Assembly (NCBI GenBank): GCA_025617375.2
Contig: JAMYGW020000001.1
Span: 2,294,001-2,358,000, forward strand
Source: Acarospora socialis
Taxonomy: Eukaryota > Ascomycota > Lecanoromycetes > Acarosporales > Acarosporaceae
Length of the DNA stretch: 64,000 nt
Direction of reading: 5' to 3'
Shown here: piece after piece, positions 10,783 to 21,210 of the stretch
Position numbering within the stretch: the first letter of the stretch is position 1
How the letters are laid out: each line of letters opens with the position of its first letter
Notes under the pieces: generated by a model
What the model saw: only the letters and a program-made list of their open reading frames with translations
Database searches by the model: none
Told to the model about the DNA's origin: nothing
Made by a program: the position numbers and the translations under genes

Positions 10783-11939
10783 ATGGACATGGACCCTCCG
10801 CATGACTCGATGTCTTTACCACCATTCGAGAACAACTATACATCGCATCATGGAAACGCACCTGATCAAGACATGGGCGGCACCGAAGACCATATGAGTG
10901 CCACGTCCGCTGGCGCCTACAGCAACGGTTACGGTAACGGCCAAGCACAGCATCCACCTCATCAAACGTCACAATCAGGCGAATACCCTTCACCACATCA
11001 GCCCTTTTCTCCACCACTTGAAGCAGATCCCAATGCTCGCTACCCATCTCCCAATATGTCATACCAACAGCAGCCAATGCAGGCCATGTCGAGGCCCTCG
11101 TCTGGACTGTCTGGTTCGGGAGAGAGATATGGATACTCGAATACATACCAAGAGCAGAACCAGCGTTCCTCACACCAGGCGGCAGAGGCAGCACGGAACA
11201 AGAACAGTGTGGTTATCAAGGTTGGCATGGTGGGTGATGCACAGATCGGCAAGACGAGCTTGATGGTCAAGTACGTGGAAGGAAGCTGGGATGAGGATTA
11301 CATCCAGACATTGGGTGAGCCGGCGGAGACTTGGGCTCAATTGACATGCTAACAAGTGTAAAGGTGTCAACTTCATGGAGAAGACCATTTCCATCCGCAA
11401 CACAGAGATTACTTTCTCAATCTGGGATCTCGGCGGTCAGCGAGAATTCGTCAATATGCTGCCACTGGTCTGTAATGACGCCGTTGCCATCCTCTTCATG
11501 TTCGACCTCACCCGCAAGAGTACCCTTAATTCGATCAAGGAGTGGTATCGGCAAGGAAGAGGCTTCAACAAGACAGCAATTCCTTTCCTTGTTGGAACAA
11601 AATACGACCACTTTGTAAACTTTCCGAGGGAGGATCAAGAAGAAATCTCGAACCAAGTCAGTGTTCCTGAAAAAGTCATCCTGATGTTTCCGTGCTGACA
11701 ACGATCTCAGGCCCGACGATTTGCGAAAGCCATGAGGGCGAGCCTGATCTTCAGTAGCACGAGTCATAGCATTAACGTGCAAAAAGTAAGAAAGTTCCTC
11801 TTCGTCCCACTTACTGTAAGACTAATAGAAGAATTAGATATTCAAGATCGTTCTTTCCAAAGCCTTCGACCTCAAGTGTACAATTCCCGAGATCGAGAAT
11901 GTGGGCGAACCTCTTCTGCTATACCAATCGGTCGTCTGA
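10783..11939 (+). CDS. Septation initiation GTPase Spg1/Tem1
   Basis: Small Ras-like GTPase that switches on the septation initiation / mitotic exit network at the spindle pole body. Exons read as 10783..11314, 11364..11656, 11711..11785 and 11838..11939 (333 residues). Introns are 49-54 nt with clear branch sites (TGCTAAC, TGCTGAC, GACTAAT). A Gln/Ser/Pro-rich N-terminal extension of about 140 residues precedes the GTPase fold. Fold motifs: G1 [10 protein letters not shown]3 WDLGGQRE, G4 with the Tem1/Spg1-type TKYD in place of NKxD, and G5 STSHS. The [14 protein letters not shown] and [27 protein letters not shown] segments are diagnostic of this subfamily. There is no C-terminal CaaX box, as expected. 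The neighbouring transglutaminase-like gene may share a role in cytokinesis. Confidence 0.95.
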
Positions 11940-12694
11940 GCTACTCATACACTTACCCGTTGTGAGTTCTAATGTCCTTGCCCGAGCAACATCCACGTGC
12001 TCATGGAGGAGTGTATCTTTCCACCGAGTTCAGAAAAGCGGATTCGAAAAAGCGTTAGCTTAGACAGTCGCTCTGGATGTGTCTCCGATCTTGCAGCTAG
12101 AATGTCTTCGGGGTTGTCTTCAGCGTGGTGCTTACGGAGCTATGGTGTAATCTGAGGGCTGTGCTGTGCTTACACTGGCTTTCGGAGCGATATGTACTTT
12201 AGTTCGAACACTGGATAGCTGTTGCAATGAAACTAACGGGAAACGGATCTACAGGCTTCTGTTAGTGTGTAGTAGAGAGTCAATCAATATTCGACGTGAT
12301 TCACAAGTAAAGACCGGATACCGAGTCTTATATCTCGGACGCTATTTAAGGCAGAGACCCAGGTCTCTCGTCAATGTTCGCCAACGAAGTACAAGGGGTA
12401 TTCTCCAAATACGCACTCCTTTAACAATCTAAAGAAGAGAAGATGAATGCGCTTGAGGCAAATGCACAGAAGATATCAGAGCTTGCACAGTCTTCGTTGG
12501 CCCCAGACCGGGCTCACGCACTTGTACTTCATGCATGATGGTCACGAGGCGGCGCAGCTCCAGTTGCTGTCACAGCCTCGCTCGCTGCTACTAACGAATT
12601 GTAATATGTACATGTCTTTAAGAGATTGATGCTTCCAACTTCCTGACTTACTGAGCAACGACGAGGATACCGATAACTGTTGTTTGGAGGAAAA
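11940..12694. other. Intergenic, nothing recognised
   Basis: 755 bases between two plus-strand genes: 3' untranslated region of the GTPase and promoter of the transglutaminase-like gene. Short frames only. Confidence 0.5.
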
Positions 12695-14710
12695 ATGGCA
12701 GAAGGAATTCCACAAACAACCTCCATACAAGCACGTATCGCAGCGTTGAACTTGAGTCAAGTCGGCAGAGCTCCAGGTACCTCGGAATCGTATCGACCAG
12801 TTTCAAATCCTAGAGTCGAGCAGCCTCCTCCGCTGCCTCCTAACAGACCATCAAATGATCACAGAAGAAACACTGCGACGGTTTCATCACATACTAATGG
12901 ATATGCTTCGAGAGGCAATGAACCAATTGGGCAAGAAAGCAACCATGTCCTCCCACCCCCAACTATTCAGCGAACTGGTCAACCAACCTTACCGAAACCC
13001 AAGCCTCCACAACCATGCTTGCCGGTTCGGAGACCTTCAGCTCAACCTTCTCCAGCCTTACCTTCCCGCACACCATTGGAACAGCTGAACCGGCGCGGAT
13101 CTGCAGGGTCCGTATCCTCTGTCACCTCCGGGGTCTCCTCAGTTTCTACGTTATCTACAGGCACAGCAAGCACCTCGACCTCGCGAGTTCCTTCTATAGA
13201 CGGTGGCAGAGTCCGGGCGCCGGTTTATGATTCTACAACTTTGCCTCCACCGTTTCCCAAGCGTCCCGAACAGAACAAAGACGGTGCAAGGATACCACTT
13301 AAAACCACCAAATCATCGCCGACGGTTGTGCCTCCAGATATTGCCCCTACACTGCCTCCTTCACTTCCTCCACGCTTGCCCCCTCGCAAAGCGCAAGCGG
13401 TGAACGTTAGGGAGCCATCCCAAAACCCAGCCTCCCAGGTGGCCAAAAAGTCCGCATTGTCATTCGGCTTAAACAGAGGAACCGCAGACCCACAGCTGCC
13501 GAACCATGGCCCAAATGATGCAATAAATGTGGATAGCCCTATTAGACCCGGTGAAGCGCCACCCCCCGTACCGCTAGCGTCTCGTCCCAATCTATCCCAA
13601 CTCCAAGCATTAAAGCCACGATCTTGCCAGCCACAGCCAACGACGAGCTGCCTGAAGTGTCGGGATTTTTCAGGCCCAGACAAACACGCAGCTTTGTTCC
13701 CTCGTCAGTCAGTCCCATCACTTGTCTGGCTGGCTTCTCAACTCACAACACCGTTTCCCTCACATACGGACAAAGCCCGTGCTATTTTCACCTGGCTACA
13801 TCACAACGTCGAGTACGACGTTGTCTCGTTCTTCAACAATGCTATCAAGCCTTCAACGCCATCGTCTACACTCTCAACAGGTCTAGCAGTATGTGAAGGT
13901 TACGCGGGTCTGTTCGCCGCTCTAGCTGTCAAAGCCGGCCTCGAGAGTATAGTGATCACGGGACATGGTATGGGGTTTGGCGAGGCACCAGTCCCTGCCG
14001 GTTGTCCTCTGCCACCAGAATCATCCAATCATGCCTGGAACGTCGTTAAGATTGATAATGGCGAATGGAAGCTCATTGACGCGTGCTGGGGCGCGGGAAA
14101 TATTGGAGGTAAGGGGCAACCCTACACGAAGCACTTCAAGCCGTCCTTTTTCACCATGGACAACAATGAGTTTGGCCTTCGCCACTTCCCGACAAACAAG
14201 AACCACTTCTTTCGCATTGACGGGAGACCTGGCATAAACTGGGAAGAATACATCATGGGCGATCCTGGCGGAGAACAGGCACAGATCTATACCGCAGCGA
14301 CCACCGAGCATTTCCTGAAGGAGACAGGGTTTCTGCCCAGGTACAAGCAGATCTCCGTCGATCCCCGTCAATACCCATCACCTGTCATTCGCTTCCAGTG
14401 TGAGAAAGTCTGCGAGCATTTCGACTTCGAGCGCAATGGCAATGGCAAACCCTATTGTTTCGTCCTACAAGTTCATAATCAGGACGGCAGGAAGAAGAAT
14501 GACTACATTCCCTTGGAGACGAACGGTCATTTTTGGTGGCTAGATGTGAGACCTGACTTTCTGGGCATACCGGGCGAGAGCATCATGCTTTGTAGTGTCG
14601 AGACGATTAACGGGAGGGATGCGAGAGGGCTTACGAAACAGGAGTATCTGGCTAAGAAGGGGAAGGTGTCTTCTTCTTTCGGCGGCATTGCGAGCTGGGA
14701 TCTGGTGTAG
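12695..14710 (+). CDS. Transglutaminase-like domain protein (Cyk3-like cytokinesis class)
   Basis: Intronless, 671 residues. The ATG at 12695 has an A-rich leader (aaaaATGG) and starts MAEGIPQTTSIQARIAALNL. The first 340 residues are disordered and Pro-rich, with many PPxPP and polyproline motifs that would bind SH3 domains. Residues about 340-480 form a transglutaminase-like cysteine-protease fold. The triad is readable: Cys400 in LAVCEGYAG, His446 in NHAWNVV and Asp462 in LIDACW. In fungi such proteins include Cyk3, where the domain supports septum formation; Cyk3 itself has an N-terminal SH3 domain, which is not seen here, so this may be a related subfamily. The triad is complete, so activity cannot be excluded. 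Adjacency to Spg1/Tem1 is suggestive. Confidence 0.85.
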   Translation: MAEGIPQTTSIQARIAALNLSQVGRAPGTSESYRPVSNPRVEQPPPLPPNRPSNDHRRNTATVSSHTNGYASRGNEPIGQESNHVLPPPTIQRTGQPTLPKPKPPQPCLPVRRPSAQPSPALPSRTPLEQLNRRGSAGSVSSVTSGVSSVSTLSTGTASTSTSRVPSIDGGRVRAPVYDSTTLPPPFPKRPEQNKDGARIPLKTTKSSPTVVPPDIAPTLPPSLPPRLPPRKAQAVNVREPSQNPASQVAKKSALSFGLNRGTADPQLPNHGPNDAINVDSPIRPGEAPPPVPLASRPNLSQLQALKPRSCQPQPTTSCLKCRDFSGPDKHAALFPRQSVPSLVWLASQLTTPFPSHTDKARAIFTWLHHNVEYDVVSFFNNAIKPSTPSSTLSTGLAVCEGYAGLFAALAVKAGLESIVITGHGMGFGEAPVPAGCPLPPESSNHAWNVVKIDNGEWKLIDACWGAGNIGGKGQPYTKHFKPSFFTMDNNEFGLRHFPTNKNHFFRIDGRPGINWEEYIMGDPGGEQAQIYTAATTEHFLKETGFLPRYKQISVDPRQYPSPVIRFQCEKVCEHFDFERNGNGKPYCFVLQVHNQDGRKKNDYIPLETNGHFWWLDVRPDFLGIPGESIMLCSVETINGRDARGLTKQEYLAKKGKVSSSFGGIASWDLV

Positions 14711-15263
14711 ATATAATTTCCTGGCATTGGCTTCTCCTATCAGAGTGTTTTGAAGATGTGGTAGAATATCATAAAGAGACTCTGCTGGAATGATGATTGT
14801 GGCCGACTACCAGTACTTCGGTAGAGGTAGGTGAGTTGGAGGGGAGGGCTCCGCGGAGTTAGCTGACTAAGGCACTTCGTACTCATTGGCCGATCACTCA
14901 CTTGGGCGCCCAACGTCATCCATCGCTTTAGTTACGGTTTGAAGAGAGCACACTTATTCAACGTTCGAACAGCGTAATCAGAGCATGAAGACCCCACCAG
15001 GCAACACTGTCGTTGTTGAGGTGTAACCTGGGCCTTGCAGATTAAGAGGGAGCTTCGATTACCCGGCGGCCGCTTGCGCTGATATGAGAAACTGAGCGAT
15101 GCTCCACCCATTACTTGCAGGAAGTGAAAGCTGGGAAATGATCTGGGCACTTGAAGCGGGATTGGTCTACAGCTATCGCAAGTCTTGCTAAGACGTCTTT
15201 ACTGGTGGCATGCTGCACACTGGGGACCTCGGGCCGCGCCAACTACTGTGGGCGACGCCCACG
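14711..15263. other. Intergenic, PalH promoter region
   Basis: About 550 bases without a gene. The PalH reading frame is open from 15210, where an alternative upstream ATG lies. No PacC-type site was confidently picked out. Confidence 0.45.
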
Positions 15264-17618
15264 ATGACGAGTAGTTCAATCGCAAGGCACTGTACACCGT
15301 TCACACTACCCAGCCATGGAGTTCTTACCATCGATCGTACATCGGTGATCACTCTCACCCAGAATGCTGTCTTCGAACCGCAATGCACAGGTGAAGCAGG
15401 TTGGGAACAGGACCCGACAGATACTGACCCTACGACAATCGCGGACCTCAGAGACCCGTTCTACGCTTCGACGTCACCTCAGATTTACGCCATTGCCGGA
15501 GCGACGGTGGTCAGCTATATGCTAGTCATCATGCTCTTCATCACTCCGCGCACATTTTTCATTGGAGGACCTGGTGGTGGTAGTGGCTTTCTTGGCAGGC
15601 GTGGAATGATCAGTGGCGCTTCCGGAAGTACTTCAGTCGTCGGAGTCGGAGGAAGACCATGGCTGCAGAAGGTAGCTGCATTGACCGTGGCAATCTCTCT
15701 GACCATCGCCACCGTGGACACATTCCAAGTTGCCGAACGCCAATATGAGATCGGATACATGGATGCCAACGCCCTGACGGATGAGGTGGTTGGAGGCGTC
15801 GAGCTCAGAGTCGTTCGGGTCATCTCGGATACATTCCTATGGCTGGCACAGGTGCAGACCTTGATTCGACTCTTTCCCCGTCACAAGGAGAAGGTCATCA
15901 TCAAATGGACCGGATTCGCTCTCATCGTCCTGGACACTGTGTTCAGTATCCTGAATAGCTTTGTCGCCAATGTCAACAGGGGCTCTGCTAGCAAGGTCAT
16001 TGCGGCAATCCCGGCTCTGACCTACCTGTTTGCGCTAGCACTAAGCATATTGTATGCTGCGTGTGTGCTGTTCTATTCTCTCTCGAAGCGGCGTTTCGCC
16101 TTCTTTCACCCCAAATTGCGCAATATCTGTCTCGTGGCTCTTCTCTCGCTGGTTGCTATTCTTATCCCAGTGGTATTCTTCGTCTTAGATGTCTCAAAAC
16201 CTAACATCACGGGATGGGGCGATTATGTTCGTTGGGTTGGCGCAGCAGCAGCGAGTGTTGTCGTCTGGGAATGGGTCGAGCGGATCGAAGCCCTAGAGCG
16301 AGATGAGCGGAAAGATGGCATTCTTGGCAGGGAGATCTTCGATTTGGATGAGATGCTCGAGGTTACGCCTTTTGAGGAGATAAACTGGCCGGGTAGCCGG
16401 CGACATAATCGACGAGATGGGAGAGGTGGTGGGGGGATGAGTACTGGCTGCAGTGGTACGACCAGTCAGGCTCTTCATATCCATAACACCGGGGCTTCCC
16501 CACACATTCCACCACACAACACGGATAGGGGTTTCAGTAACTCGGTGAATCGAGAGCTTAACGTGACTCCGTCCGTATCCCGGCCTGCAGCGTCGATGAA
16601 CTCTCCGCTTCACCCGGCACGAGCCGTTGCTACAACCCCCGTAAGTAGGGACAATACTACGAGTGCGGCAAGTACAGAGTACACAGTCCATTACCATCCA
16701 ATGACGCAGCCAACACCAGCAGTGTCGGAGGAGACGCCTAGACAGTCGGGTAGCCAAAACGATGTTGATCTTGGAGGTGTTCAGCGTCAGTTGGCGGAGG
16801 ACAATGACCGGCAAGCTCCACAGATCTCAACAAATAACAACATCAACCAAATCGAACGACCAAAGTCCCGGTGGCAGGCAACCAGAAACCCCTTTAAACG
16901 GCGGCGGGCTTCACCTCCATCCGAAGTTGCAGGTGCACCAGTTACCGCATCAACGCCAGCTTCATCAGACTCTGACACCGATCGCCCTCCAAACTTGAGA
17001 GCGAAAGTAGTCTCGCTTGCTGCCGTGCGAAAGGGAAAGAGGAGGACCAGAGCGAGTCGCCGAGAAGTGGAGGCTGCTCTCCCAGTTACGGTGATTCCAG
17101 CTCAGCCTCGAACAAGGGTTTGGCAACCAGCCGTTCAACAACCTGCTTCCAGTAGCGCTGTGGAACCGGATTTGGTCTTTCAGGGAACGACAGAAGGAAC
17201 AGAACACGGTGATGGCCAAGCCAGAGTAATCGAACGCTCCCGTGGGCCTACTGAGTGCGATGACTTTTCCGTTGCCCAGCAACGCCTTCACAGAATTTCG
17301 CCCGACAATAACAACAACCAGCGTCTATTGCAGCAAGGTGCTCTAGTAATATCAGAAGAGCGCTCGGTCCGAGGCTCATTACGTCCATCACCACTTGTCT
17401 CTTCCAACTCCGCGGCGAGCCAGTCATCCTACTTTGAAGGCCAGGAGATGCCTGGAACTGCAGATCCATCTCAGGCGCAAAAGACGACGCGAGATCTCCG
17501 TGACTCATTGCCAGTGGTTGAGGGATCCACAGCGGCCTCCGTCTCATTGAATCCTCCCATAGTGCAAGACCACTGTCCGAGCCGCTTCCCGGCCGCCATT
17601 CAGCAACGTGAAGAGTAG
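15264..17618 (+). CDS. palH: Ambient pH sensor PalH/Rim21
   Basis: Seven-transmembrane plasma-membrane receptor that senses alkaline pH and signals through the arrestin PalF and the ESCRT-linked Pal complex to activate PacC. Intronless; 784 residues from the ATG at 15264, which gives the family-typical MTSSSIARHCTPFTLPSHG start; an in-frame ATG at 15210 adds 18 residues. An N-terminal luminal part is followed by hydrophobic segments (SYMLVIMLFITP, VAALTVAISLTIATV, FALIVLDTVFSIL, ALTYLFALALSILYAACVLF, LVALLSLVAILIPVVFFVLD, AAAASVVVWEWV). The conserved loop DTFLWLAQVQTLIRLFPRHKEK and the post-helix box GREIFDLDEMLEVTPFEEINWPG are present. The long Ser/Thr/Pro-rich cytosolic tail (about residues 400-784) is the expected PalF-binding region. 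Well supported. Confidence 0.95.
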   Translation: MTSSSIARHCTPFTLPSHGVLTIDRTSVITLTQNAVFEPQCTGEAGWEQDPTDTDPTTIADLRDPFYASTSPQIYAIAGATVVSYMLVIMLFITPRTFFIGGPGGGSGFLGRRGMISGASGSTSVVGVGGRPWLQKVAALTVAISLTIATVDTFQVAERQYEIGYMDANALTDEVVGGVELRVVRVISDTFLWLAQVQTLIRLFPRHKEKVIIKWTGFALIVLDTVFSILNSFVANVNRGSASKVIAAIPALTYLFALALSILYAACVLFYSLSKRRFAFFHPKLRNICLVALLSLVAILIPVVFFVLDVSKPNITGWGDYVRWVGAAAASVVVWEWVERIEALERDERKDGILGREIFDLDEMLEVTPFEEINWPGSRRHNRRDGRGGGGMSTGCSGTTSQALHIHNTGASPHIPPHNTDRGFSNSVNRELNVTPSVSRPAASMNSPLHPARAVATTPVSRDNTTSAASTEYTVHYHPMTQPTPAVSEETPRQSGSQNDVDLGGVQRQLAEDNDRQAPQISTNNNINQIERPKSRWQATRNPFKRRRASPPSEVAGAPVTASTPASSDSDTDRPPNLRAKVVSLAAVRKGKRRTRASRREVEAALPVTVIPAQPRTRVWQPAVQQPASSSAVEPDLVFQGTTEGTEHGDGQARVIERSRGPTECDDFSVAQQRLHRISPDNNNNQRLLQQGALVISEERSVRGSLRPSPLVSSNSAASQSSYFEGQEMPGTADPSQAQKTTRDLRDSLPVVEGSTAASVSLNPPIVQDHCPSRFPAAIQQREE

Positions 17619-18323
17619 AGCGTTCTGTCCGCTCTGCGTAATTATCTATCAGCAACGTTCACGAGTATCAAAAGCGGCAAGATTTGCGGATAAGCGTTTG
17701 ATCATCGAGCAGCATTTCGCCTTATATTTGTCGACTTTACGGCGCGGTGGAGCGAAGGTCATGGATCATGGATTGGAGTTCGGAAAGTTGTTGAGGAGCG
17801 ACGAGGCGTTGTACAGGACGGGGTTGCAAAGCACTCAAAGCTTTGTGGGTACGGATACCCGAAACGCGTCTCTTTGGACGCGAGACATATGTCTGCTAAG
17901 TATAAATAATTAGGCAGCAGAGATCTCACAGTGATTATAGCTTCTCTAGATGCTATGAGTAGTGTTGGCAGTGTCTGGGTATTAGGCAGTGTTACATGAT
18001 CTCAGTCAACACCTGCCTTATGACGTTAAGATGCCCTTAAGATACCTGGGTAGGGTATCCTCAATCTCAACTTAGCAGTCCTTGAATTGAAAGCGAAGTT
18101 TTAGGTCAGATAGGTAGAGTGCCTTATGTGAGATAAGACTACAAGGTCCTCATCCGGATAATCAAGAGCCCGAAAAACTTTCTAGGTAGGTATAGCTGTA
18201 TAACTTTGCCGATAACTTTGTTATCTGAGGCGTGAACTCTCCTCCACATCTTGTAAATGACAACATCTTGTCTGTTGTATTTTCACATATCAGCTTCAAT
18301 AATAATTTGACGGCTTTGACAAC
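17619..18323. other. Intergenic, nothing recognised
   Basis: 705 bases between PalH and the F-box-like gene; short frames only. Confidence 0.5.
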
Positions 18324-20120
18324 ATGGCTACGGTGTTTAGCGGCGGTATATTCAACCACACCGTCAACGATATTGGCCCCGATAATGGAGAGCAGGTCGT
18401 TATGCTACCACTGAATCTAATAGCTCTGATCGTCTCATATGTATGCCTGCAATATCGCTCATGAGGCACGCTGGGCTTGATTGACGCGTGGGCGCAGCTT
18501 GATGATGTCGCAGATCTGGCACGAGTCTGCAGGACTTGTCGAGTGCTCCACTACATGACGCTCCCCCAGCTTTACTCTCGAGTCACGTTACGTTCTTATG
18601 CACACATTCGATATGGATCAGATGAACGACCGGAGGGTTGTGGCAGCGCGAGTCCGCTCGCAATGGGGCTGAATGGCCTTACCAGCAGGAACCTTGCCGG
18701 CCTAGTACGATCGTTCAAGATAATGGGGGAGTGGAAGGAATATGACTTGGAGGAGTTCACAAGGGTTGGGAGGATACCGGATAACTCAATGATGCTGAAT
18801 ATGGTCGTGCGGATGGCGGTCGAGAAGATGGAGAAGCTAGAGTCTTTCAAGTATTTTGCTACTCACCCGTTGTAGAGTTACGTCTCATGCTAATGTCTGG
18901 CCAGCTGGCAGCTCGATACAAAGATGCTTCAAACCGTATATCACGGGTTGGCGCAACGACCGACATTATCCTCATTGACTATCAAGTTCCCCCGGACACG
19001 TCTTCCTCGACCGGTGTTTCTGATACCACCAATACCCCGTCTGCAAACCCTTAAGGTCACTGATATCGATCCTCTATGCTACCCCGATGACATATCGCTC
19101 CTCATTCTCGGCTCAAAGGACTTGCGCGATTTGAGGCTTCATTGGAGTCCGCGGATGCGTGACGCGCTTGAGCTGAGCGTTCAGCTCAATTCGTATTTCG
19201 GGAGGTGTATGGCTGCAGGATATAAGATTCCCGTACAGCAGATCGCGTTTCAAAACTTGTACGCACAACAGACTGAAGATTTTGAGAAGATCTTTGACGC
19301 AGAGAGGGTTCGAGGAATAACCATGATCAACACAATGTCCGGAGCCGGTGACACCGCCGAGACCACGTTTGTGGACGATACCTGGCGTATGAAACCGCCC
19401 AAGTTCATTCGGAATATCAAATCGATGCGAATCGACAGGTGGTCAAGGGCACACTGTAAAATGCTAGGAATGCTCACTGGGCTCGAAAGCCTTTACTTGC
19501 TTGACGCGAGGAAGGAGACAAGAGAACAATCGAATGGGCCAATGAACGGGACTCGATCTCAAGGTGCATCTCCTGCTACACCGAGTACTCCAGCCAGTGC
19601 CAGCGGTTCTGCTGCCAGCGTGTCTCTTGGCAGAGATTACATCGAGGTCCTTTCAACGAACCATGGACAGACCCTGCGTCAGCTGCTATTAGCCCCACAG
19701 TGGAGACTTGGATCCGACGACATTGCCAAACTCGTTCGAAGCTGCCCCAATTTGGAGCAGCTAGGGCTCGGTATTGAGAGGTCCGACTTCGATCTATTTC
19801 GGCTCCTGATTCGCTTCCTCCCAAAGTTGTTTGCCTTCAGGATCTTAGATAACCCCGAGGCGCCAGCTTTCAGCCAGGAGCTGAAAGCATGCAGCGATGC
19901 AGAACATGAAAACAGCGCGGCGAGGAAGTCAAGTACATATGAGTATCGCGCCTTAAAGTGGGTGGGCATCTGCGACATGGTTTTCAGATTTGGCAGGCTT
20001 GTGCCCGCAGGCCACGACATTGAGACTGGCGAGGCATTGTTCACGAGGGTAGTGAAGAGGGTCTCCCCGGACATCGTGCAGGATATTGAAATCTGGGGAT
20101 TGGATTCATTGGAGATTTAG
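18324..20120 (+). CDS. F-box-like protein with leucine-rich-type C-terminus
   Basis: Probably an SCF substrate adaptor. Exons read as 18324..18440, 18498..18850 and 18905..20120 (561 residues). Intron 1 (57 nt) has a GTATGC donor, a TTGAC branch region and a GCGCAG acceptor; it joins LPLNLIALIVSY to LDDVADLARVCRTCRVLHYMTLPQLY, an F-box-like pattern. Intron 2 (54 nt) rejoins SFN-WQLDTKMLQTVYHGLAQRPTL. The rest shows degenerate LRR-like periodicity (LTIKFP, LQTLKVTDID, LRDLRLHWSPRM, LRQLLLAPQW, LEQLGLGI) interrupted by a Ser/Thr/Pro/Ala-rich insert. This architecture is common in filamentous ascomycetes. Substrate unknown. Confidence 0.8.
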
Positions 20121-21210
20121 GTGTGCGGGCGTATAGCTTCTGGCAGTCCAAGCTTGTATACCCATTTTTGGTCTCATGACTGCGCAAGGTTCTCTGCACG
20201 GTGAGGATGCAACACGAAATGATCACCTGCCTATCCAGGCTATCCCCATCCGGTTGTCCTTGTGTTTGCTCCCCTGTCGGTCAGGTTTGACCGAACAGGT
20301 GTTCAACTGGAAGGTTGTCTGCAGATGTTCACAGTACCTACCTAGGTATCTTACATACGCACGTCAAGAGGGGCAATCTCAGTACTGCATGCTGCTCCTG
20401 ATCGTGGAGATCTCTCAAAATCTCATGATATTTACGTTGTCGCTGTTGTAATACTCGATGGACCAATATACCCCACAAGTTACCCAGACAACCATAGATC
20501 TTTCGGCAGTCCTACTTTTCGGAGCGTAAGACCATCTTCAGTTGACTATTCCCTAAGGTATACCGACTGTCCGAGGTAAGCTCGAGAGTCTTGCAGGAAG
20601 GTCTTCACGGTGTAACTGAGGTACATGTACAAATACCTTTCCTGTGCATACATCGAGAGGACACCAAGACTCCGCAACGATTGTGACGATCACCGTTGCA
20701 GCTTCAGGGATGCCAGTCCCGCTTTTTCTACGTTAACATTCTGCAAAGCAATGGAAAGCAATCCATACCCAATCAATACAACATTTCTATTTTGACCTTT
20801 GACAAGGAAGTCATCAACTCTATCCCATAATGTATAATGTCACCTCAGCCGTATTGACCTGTTCGAGGTATGTACGAATACATCACGAGCACTCTTCCCC
20901 ACTCATCAGCGTCTGTTTTCTACCTATCCATCTGTATCTGGCAATGTCATTCAGTTCCTCGGGATGCGACAGCCCACCTTGAACCACCCCACTATACTGT
21001 ACTTCACGATCACTTCAGCTCATGCATGATTGGCCCTTATTCCTTCCCAGCTTCAGTTTACCCAGCTCGGTGTGACCTGCGCGTTAGGTCATCATGGGGT
21101 CACCCCTTTTTCATTAACCTAATTTTACGTTTCTATAAAGTTGATGTTATGCCCGGAGCAGCTATGGCTTTTGCAATATCAACCTCCTTACTTCATGGTC
21201 CTACATAACC
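20121..21210. other. Intergenic, promoter region of the GH127-type gene
   Basis: About 1.1 kb. A TACCTAGGTA palindrome sits near 20337-20348. An open frame at 20870-21208 has no recognisable features. No RNA gene seen. Confidence 0.45.
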
